DNA of 57,108 nt from Acetivibrio ethanolgignens (GTDB lineage Bacteria; Bacillota; Clostridia; Lachnospirales; Lachnospiraceae): positions 1 to 57,108 of the forward strand of contig NZ_LNAM01000090.1 of assembly GCF_001461035.1 (NCBI RefSeq), given 5' to 3'. Below the pieces are notes generated by a model. The model searched no databases. It worked only from the letters and a program-made list of their open reading frames with translations, and was not told the DNA's origin. This document shows, piece after piece, positions 52,274 to 57,108 of this stretch. Made by a program: the position numbers and the translations under genes. Numbering within the stretch: position 1 is the first letter of the stretch; each line of letters opens with the position of its first letter.

Positions 52274-52387
52274 ATGCCAAAAGGAAAAGCATTAATAAAC
52301 CCAAACGGCTATGGAAATTGGCGAAGTATAACGAAAACCCTTACGACCTTGCTTCCGGAAATCGCCCCCTATCCTGAAATAGCCTGA
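52274..52387 (+). pseudogene. integrase N-terminal stub
   Basis: Starts ATG with AGGAAGTGG upstream and encodes 37 residues beginning MPKGKALINPNGYGNW, an N-terminus I know from tyrosine integrases of Firmicutes elements, then leaves the family sequence and ends with TGA. The remaining roughly 350 codons are gone. Upstream, 52156-52235 holds a long imperfect hairpin (CCGGACAGG ... CCTGTTCTGG, with GTATAATAT / ATATTATAC inside), probably part of the old integrase control region. Between 52388 and 52493 I see only a small hairpin (CACTCTCCAGGGAGTG). Confidence 0.55.
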
Positions 52388-52493
52388 AGGTCAGGCCAAA
52401 AATCAGCATATCCGTATGGGGAAAACACTCTCCAGGGAGTGAACGGATTATTTTTGAAGCTAATGTGTTAAGTTTTCAAGGTACAAATTTTCA

Positions 52494-53525
52494 TCACACC
52501 TTTATGACCACGCGGGCTTTTCCCTGATGCTTCGCCTCATAGAGCGCAGAATCGGCAAGCTCGAACACTTTGCGCTCATCCAGGTCGCCCTCCGTATGGT
52601 ACACGCCGCCACAAATCTGCATCACATATTTGGAATGCTTGTCTTTCAACTGACGATTTACCAGCCTCATCTTCTCTGCTACAACTTCAGCGCTTTCGAA
52701 GGAAATAATAGCAAATTCATCACCACCATACCGGAACACATTCTTCCCAAAAATCTGGGTCAGAATATCTGCAAGGCTCACAAGGCACTTGTCACCTTCC
52801 TCATGCCCGAATGTATCATTGATGGACTTAAAATTATCCACATCAAGCAGCACAAAGGTAAAACAGCCGCCGTTCTGTTTTAGCTGCTCAATATAAATAT
52901 CCAATGCCCTCCGGTTGGCAACTTGTGTCAGCGCATCGATTTCCGCCCATTCTTCTAACTTTTTGTTCAGCATATACTGCTCACCTGTCGAACGGTAATT
53001 TCTAAATTCCACCGCAGCCACAACTAAAAGGAAAATGATATGATTCAGAAAAAACGGAAACCGCAATTCCGTATTTCCTATTGCCATGACACCTGCAATC
53101 ATGCAGGCAGACGAGAGTATTGACACGCCTATGTATATGATAGGCTGCAGCACAATCATGCTCCCGACTGCTGCCAGTATTGTCATATAGGTCACTGCAA
53201 ATCCTCCATTACTGATGTCCAACGCAGAAACGAAAGCAGACCAGAAAATCAGCAGCACATTATAGGCACCGGCATTTTTCATGGCAATATCCACATTTTT
53301 CTCATTTTTCATACAAAAACGGTTCAAAAACATTGCTGCAACGGTACAGCAAAACAAAAAAACATAAGAAGAAAAATACAGCCTTCTCCTCAAATCCTGA
53401 AAATTAAAATACATATAGCCATATACCATCATTGTAATTTCCAGAATTGCAATAAGAATGAGGAAAACCTCATATTCTCTCCAGCTCTTTTTCAAATTCA
53501 TCTCAAAAATTTCTTTACTATTCAT
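52494..53525 (-). CDS. membrane diguanylate cyclase (GGDEF)
   Basis: 343 residues: about six membrane helices (residues 15-175), then a GGDEF domain with the full set of active-site motifs (DALTQVANRRALDIY, LDVDNFKSINDTFGH, FRYGGDEFAII, DSALYEAKHQGKAR). No RxxD inhibitory site precedes GGDEF at the usual spacing, so product inhibition may be absent. It synthesises c-di-GMP from GTP in response to an unknown membrane signal. It lies inside the repeat-bracketed island, convergent with the integrase stub. Confidence 0.9.
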   Translation of the reverse strand: MNSKEIFEMNLKKSWREYEVFLILIAILEITMMVYGYMYFNFQDLRRRLYFSSYVFLFCCTVAAMFLNRFCMKNEKNVDIAMKNAGAYNVLLIFWSAFVSALDISNGGFAVTYMTILAAVGSMIVLQPIIYIGVSILSSACMIAGVMAIGNTELRFPFFLNHIIFLLVVAAVEFRNYRSTGEQYMLNKKLEEWAEIDALTQVANRRALDIYIEQLKQNGGCFTFVLLDVDNFKSINDTFGHEEGDKCLVSLADILTQIFGKNVFRYGGDEFAIISFESAEVVAEKMRLVNRQLKDKHSKYVMQICGGVYHTEGDLDERKVFELADSALYEAKHQGKARVVIKV

Positions 53526-53713
53526 AATCTGCCCCTTCTGCTGAATCTTTCCCTATTATCATACCTCAATTTTAAACCAAAAACAATATTTCGTCAACTT
53601 TATGACAGACAGCAGTAAAAGCCTCCCCTCATCACCTCCCATTTTCTATACTTTTGGTTCTATTCCTGCATATCTGGGCAGCTTTTCTGTAACCCTCTCG
53701 CCTCTTTCTAATG

Positions 53714-54075
53714 TCAAAAATCCCTTCTAACTTTAATCTTTTCAGCACCATTTATGATATCCCGGAACGCCCAAGAAACCGGTCTGCTCCAAAGCTTATC
53801 CACAGAAAAGCCACTTTTATTGCACTCTGTTTTCTTAAAAACTCAACATTATTTTTTAATATATCCGTTTTCTCTACATCTGTATCAAACAATAGAATCA
53901 CCGTAGTTTCCTGCGTCAGCGTTCGGATTCTTGCAATTGGAAATTTCTCCTGAATCACATTAAGCCTGTCAACTCTTCCAGGTACAATGCACTGCAAATC
54001 TGTTTTCAGGGTATTGAGCAATTTCTTCTCATCTTCACCTTCGACATAATATTGATAGTTGGGTTTTCTCCTCAT
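53714..54075 (-). pseudogene. DUF4435 (TOPRIM-like) gene with internal deletion
   Basis: The first 90 residues (YYVEGEDEKKLLNTLK, IARIRTLTQETTVILLFDTDVEKTDIL) match the N-terminus of DUF4435 proteins, a TOPRIM-like nuclease family with the E and DxD residues kept. After KVAFL the frame goes off; in another frame the next bases read LWSRPVSW then NGAEKIKVRRDF, which look like the family's C-terminal end. So roughly half of the middle was lost with a frameshift. It starts 22 bp after the ATPase pseudogene; the two would be an ATPase-nuclease pair, a known anti-phage layout. Confidence 0.65.
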
Positions 54076-54097
54076 CTATGCTCCCTCCCAAGGCAGA

Positions 54098-54891
54098 TTA
54101 GATGTCCGCTATCTCATACAGCTTGTCCAGCTCCGGTGTAGTGCAAAAAAGGTCGTTTTCTACCGCATGCTTCAAAGAATCGGTATTGCGTTTTAAAAAT
54201 TCCCCTGCATTGATACATTTTATTGGCATTTTCTCATCATTTACATCTTTTTTCAGAAATGTAAAGGAGTGCTTTGGCAGCTGCATATCAAGGACATCTG
54301 TGTTATGTGTAGTAAAAAATAGCTGTTTTGTTTCATCTAAATGACTTCTTTGATCGATGGATCTAAGGTTTTCAGTATATGTTCTAATATGTACAGATAA
54401 TTTTTATTGTCTTCTATGGAATAATAAGTCTTTCTTTTTCCAGCATCTGCCGGATAGGAGAAATGCCATCCGTTGGTATTTATCTTATCATAGGCTATTT
54501 GTTCACAATCCGATTCCTCTAAGCGCTTTTTACAAGTCTCGCAGCTGTCTCTTTTTCCGATTTCTGTATAGATGATTTTTGTATCAATATTTTCCCTTGT
54601 ATAGCCCTCTTCTGTCTTTGGCAGTATGGACATGGTAAAACGGTAAAGAATATTTTCATCTGCCACAAAATCCACGGCTAAGGAGGAAGTCCGGGCGCTG
54701 TCATTTATCACCTCCGTAAACTGCTTATACTCTCCGTCCTTGAAGTAGTTGGCAAAAAGCATCAGCATCTTTCCAAGAGATGTTTCCCCAGTAGCGTTCC
54801 CGCCCATGATAATATTCACCTTTTCTTTAGAACCCCGGCAGCTTCGAAGCATCATTGGCCGACAGAAAAAACATCCACTTTTTCCTCTCAT
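54098..54891 (-). pseudogene. AAA/OLD-like ATPase gene, truncated and internally deleted
   Basis: Two frames carry one former protein. The first (54337-54891) includes NIIMGGNATGETSLGKMLML, a Walker A in which the catalytic Lys is replaced by Glu, lacks the usual N-terminal strand, and runs to LDPSIKEV before a stop. The second (54098 to about 54356) contains QLFFTTHNTDVLD, the switch/H-loop region after Walker B, and LPKHSFTFLKKD. The ABC signature and Walker B between them are absent. It is thus inactive; paired with the DUF4435 gene downstream. Confidence 0.7.
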
Positions 54892-54944
54892 TCCATCAAA
54901 CAGTGAAGCTCAAGATCAAAAAGTGAATGTTCCTTAAAATTGGT

Positions 54945-55805
54945 CTAAATTTCAGGATATTTCTCTGAAAATGCCTCATTGGCATTTTCCAGCTTCCTAC
55001 AATACTCCGCATAAGAGCTGCTGAGCTCTTTTAATGCCGGAATAAAGATATCATAATATCCGCTTTCCTGATTCCATTCCTTCATAAGCTCCGTCAGTCT
55101 GTATGCCGGGGAGTTTTTATATTCCTCCGACTGCTTATATTCCAGATACCAGCCAAGGAATTCTTTGTTTTCTGCCAAAAATGCATCGGGATTTTCCACT
55201 GCCTTCCGGTTGTTGGCAATAATCCCGTTTATCTGCTCCACTCCAATGTTTTTCGTGCTCTCAGCTACATATTCCTTCAAATCCTCCGGAAGTTCCGGCA
55301 TTGGTGCATTATCCAGAAATGCCAGTATCCTTTCATAGGCGTTCTGCTGGCTTTCAGTCTCAATTGGCTCATTTAAAAAATTAGCAAAATGCAGGCAGAT
55401 ATATCTTCCGTAATATCCCGGAAATGCTTCCAGCAGCCTTTCCGCAATCGTCTTGCTTTGTTCCAGCACGGAAAGCTTCTGCCGAATCTCTTCATAGCTT
55501 TTTCCCTTGCCCAGCTCGTTGAGAATTTCCCTTTTTATCTGCTCTCTCTGTATGGTTAACTCCTTTTTAACTTCTGCAGCCTGCAAAGCAGCATCAGACG
55601 AACCGGAAAGAATCCGCCTGATTTCCTCCACACCAAGGTCCAGCTTTCTAAGAACTGCAGTTTTCTTTAAAATTTCTGCATCTTCCCTGCTGTAGTTCCT
55701 ATAGCCATTTTCCAGAATCTCCGGCACAACCAGGCCTTTTTCCGTATAATATTCAATGGCCTTTTTGGTCAGACCGGTTTTTTCTTTGATTTCATTCATC
55801 AACAT
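54945..55805 (-). CDS. MerR family regulator with long C-terminal domain
   Basis: 286 residues. MerR N-terminus (EIKEKTGLTKKAIEYYTEKGLV, ENGYRNYSREDAEILKKTAVLR, LGVEEIRRIL), a coiled coil (about 75-120), then a helical C-terminal domain (about 120-280) rich in aromatic residues (FPGYYGRYICLHFANFL, WYLEYKQSEEY) that may bind a ligand. A MerR-type promoter with a 19-bp spacer lies about 125 bp upstream, so it probably regulates itself. GGAGG precedes the ATG. No obvious target pump adjoins it. Confidence 0.88.
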   Translation of the reverse strand: MLMNEIKEKTGLTKKAIEYYTEKGLVVPEILENGYRNYSREDAEILKKTAVLRKLDLGVEEIRRILSGSSDAALQAAEVKKELTIQREQIKREILNELGKGKSYEEIRQKLSVLEQSKTIAERLLEAFPGYYGRYICLHFANFLNEPIETESQQNAYERILAFLDNAPMPELPEDLKEYVAESTKNIGVEQINGIIANNRKAVENPDAFLAENKEFLGWYLEYKQSEEYKNSPAYRLTELMKEWNQESGYYDIFIPALKELSSSYAEYCRKLENANEAFSEKYPEI

Positions 55806-55930
55806 ATTATTTCCTCCTTTCTAAGATGCTAAGAGTTGTTCCCGAATAAAAGGGTTGCTCCGGAACAAAAGCTGCCCTAAAACAAAAAGTTCCACAAGCT
55901 TTCATCCCAAAACCGTCACATCTTGGTAAA

Positions 55931-55961
55931 AGTATAAGCCTGCACCCAAGGGGCCAGTCAA
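55931..55961 (-). promoter_or_regulatory. MerR-type promoter (19-bp spacer)
   Basis: On the minus strand TTGACT (55956-55961) and TATACT (55931-55936) are 19 bp apart, the over-long spacing that MerR proteins correct by DNA twisting. The spacer carries an approximate dyad (GCAACCC ... GGGTGC). In the rest of 55806-56213 I see no gene. Confidence 0.7.
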
Positions 55962-56126
55962 GGGTTGCCCATGCTTATTGCAGTAACAGTATAGCATCCC
56001 AGTCCCCGAATGAGGAATCTCCCTTCAGCATTTCCTTCCAGATACAGCTTTATAAGCCTGAAAATGGCTAGACAGTAATAAGAACGGCAACTTGTGTGCT
56101 GACCAACTGATAATTATGGTAATTAT

Positions 56127-56150
56127 ATCTGGGGATTTTAATCCCCAGAT
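56127..56150. other. perfect 24-bp palindrome
   Basis: ATCTGGGGATT TT AATCCCCAGAT, an 11-bp perfect stem with a 2-base centre. No T-run follows, so it may be an operator or a recombinase site rather than a terminator. It lies 63 bp left of the right-hand 72-bp repeat. Confidence 0.6.
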
Positions 56151-56213
56151 GATTCAAATTTAGGATAAAGTGAGAGCAGTTTTGTGCGGGCTTGTGACGT
56201 TGTAAAATGCCAC

Positions 56214-56285
56214 AATAGAGTCCAATCTTCTGGCAAGGCATTGTCTTGTCATTACATTCAGCTCTATTTCAGCAATGTTCAGCCA
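56214..56285 (+). repeat. 72-bp direct repeat, right copy
   Basis: 71 of 72 bases identical to 50673-50744, same orientation. Sequence beyond both ends differs between copies, so the repeat ends are sharp. It is followed after 150 bp by a tyrosine recombinase gene. Confidence 0.93.
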
Positions 56286-56398
56286 GCTGGATTGTACGGC
56301 ATTTCATTGATATTGAGAATATCTTCCATGTTTGCAACAAACTACCTTTACTCCAATCACGCCAGAATCGGAGTAACTGCAAAAGAGTGCAAATGTTA

Positions 56399-56436
56399 TA
56401 CTTGAAGTACAAAGAATAAAGGAGGTACTTCAAGTA
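56399..56436 (+). promoter_or_regulatory. hairpin enclosing the recombinase ribosome site and start
   Basis: TACTTGAAGTAC (56399-56410) and GTACTTCAAGTA (56425-56436) are perfect inverted repeats. The AAAGGAGG ribosome site falls in the loop and the first base of the ATG in the stem, so folding of the mRNA would hide the start. Upstream, TTACTCC / GGAGTAA (about 56349-56377) forms a second hairpin. Confidence 0.75.
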
Positions 56437-57068
56437 TGACAATTGATGAGATTTGTTCTGCGTGTATAAATGCATTACGTGCAGAGGGCTACAATGAATC
56501 AACCATATTTAATTATGAAGGTGTGATACGACGATTCAAACAATACTGCAAAGAATACGATATCGCTGTGTATAGCAGTGAAATTGGTAAAGCTTATGCA
56601 GATGATGTAATCAGCAAGAAAACTGGCAAATTTAGTAAGAATCGATATCACACACAAGGTCGATTTTATCGCTTGATTGATTCCTATTTTTCTACTGGAA
56701 CGTTTGACTTTTCTCTTATGAAAAAAGGTCGAATTATTCCAGATAATGAGGAACATCAAAGGATTTACACTGAATATAATGGTAAAGGAATAGCTGATAT
56801 CAAGCAGTTGTCATCGTCATTAATTATGGAATACATAAAATCAACTAAAACATCTCGTCAGCGTGAAATGTTGTGTGAACTTAGGGGGATTTTTCGTTAC
56901 TTAGAACGGGCTGATTTATACAATGCTATTGCTGGGATACATGCCCCTCAAATCAAAAAGATAATTCCAGTTCTTACTGATTCTGAGTTACAGAAGATAT
57001 ATGATTGTATTAATGAGGGAAAGTTATCGTTAAGGGATGCAGCTATCGTTATGATTGTGCAATTGTAG
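56436..57068 (+). pseudogene. tyrosine recombinase, interrupted before the catalytic core
   Basis: 210 codons: core-binding SAM-like N-domain (TIDEICSACINALRAEGYNE, NYEGVIRRFKQYCKEY) and the start of the catalytic domain (PVLTDSELQKIYDCINEG, LRDAAIVMIVQL). The frame then hits TAG exactly where the first catalytic Arg is due; the bases beyond can be read with frame changes as R-T-S-D-like then L-P-E-R-D-M. Either the gene has decayed by frameshift or there is a local sequence error. The window ends 40 bp later, so the rest is not visible. It would mobilise an element with one end at or near the 72-bp repeat. Confidence 0.75.
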
Positions 57069-57108
57069 CGTACATCATGATTTGCCAGAAAGAGATATGT
57101 GAAATCAG

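Overview
This window looks like a chromosomal segment of a low-GC, Gram-positive, strictly anaerobic, spore-forming clostridium, most likely of the family Lachnospiraceae. The evidence is a sigma-K gene, a clostridial HrcA-GrpE-DnaK-DnaJ operon with a CIRCE operator, an NfnAB bifurcating transhydrogenase, a membrane pyrophosphatase, a single-chain PurL, no oxygen-respiration genes, and a Firmicutes-type mtaB/ireB/ruvX/yrzB/trmR/U32 gene order. Nearly all core genes lie on the minus strand, so core operons read from right to left.

Left part (1-12.3 kb): a tRNA-Arg(CCG) stands next to a compact type III toxin-antitoxin locus, with a strong promoter, about 2.2 pseudoknot-forming RNA repeats, a terminator and an endoRNase toxin (CptN/ToxN-like). 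Next comes a five-gene run downstream of a cobalamin riboswitch: a DUF4430 protein, an ECF S-component, a GtrA protein, a CYTH protein and a degenerate GGDEF-EAL protein. Energy metabolism follows (hppA, nfnB, nfnA, an iron alcohol dehydrogenase), then an LTA-synthase-like sulfatase.

Core block (12.3-40 kb): sigK without a pro-sequence; U32 hydroxylase-like protein and trmR (tRNA U34 modification); a short MltG-like protein; YlbF; RNase J; Fur; YrzB; RuvX; IreB; MtaB; an HPr-like protein without the active histidine (plus strand); ThiI with its cysteine desulfurase; RsmE; a secreted leucine-rich-repeat protein; PrmA; a 290-bp foldback repeat; the dnaJ-dnaK-grpE-hrcA operon; an HD-GYP phosphodiesterase; a nitroreductase; PurL; and two SurA/PrsA-like foldases.

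Right part (40-57 kb): regulators and transporters (LysR, tRNA-Leu, MerR with a divergent MATE pump, a GGDEF-GGDEF-EAL protein, ThiT under a TPP riboswitch) grade into an accessory region. That region has two GNAT acetyltransferases, a translationally coupled four-gene operon (two unknown proteins, ArsR-DUF2087 and a P-loop kinase), and a 5.5-kb segment bracketed by two 72-bp direct repeats. The segment carries an XRE/RelE/antitoxin-like/ImmA module, an integrase stub, a membrane GGDEF protein, a decayed AAA-ATPase/DUF4435 pair and a MerR regulator with a 19-bp-spacer promoter. A tyrosine recombinase, interrupted near the window end, lies just outside the right repeat.

The most notable items are the type III toxin-antitoxin locus, where a naive ORF runs through the RNA repeats, and the repeat-bracketed island. 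All identifications come from reading motifs and gene order; no database search was run.
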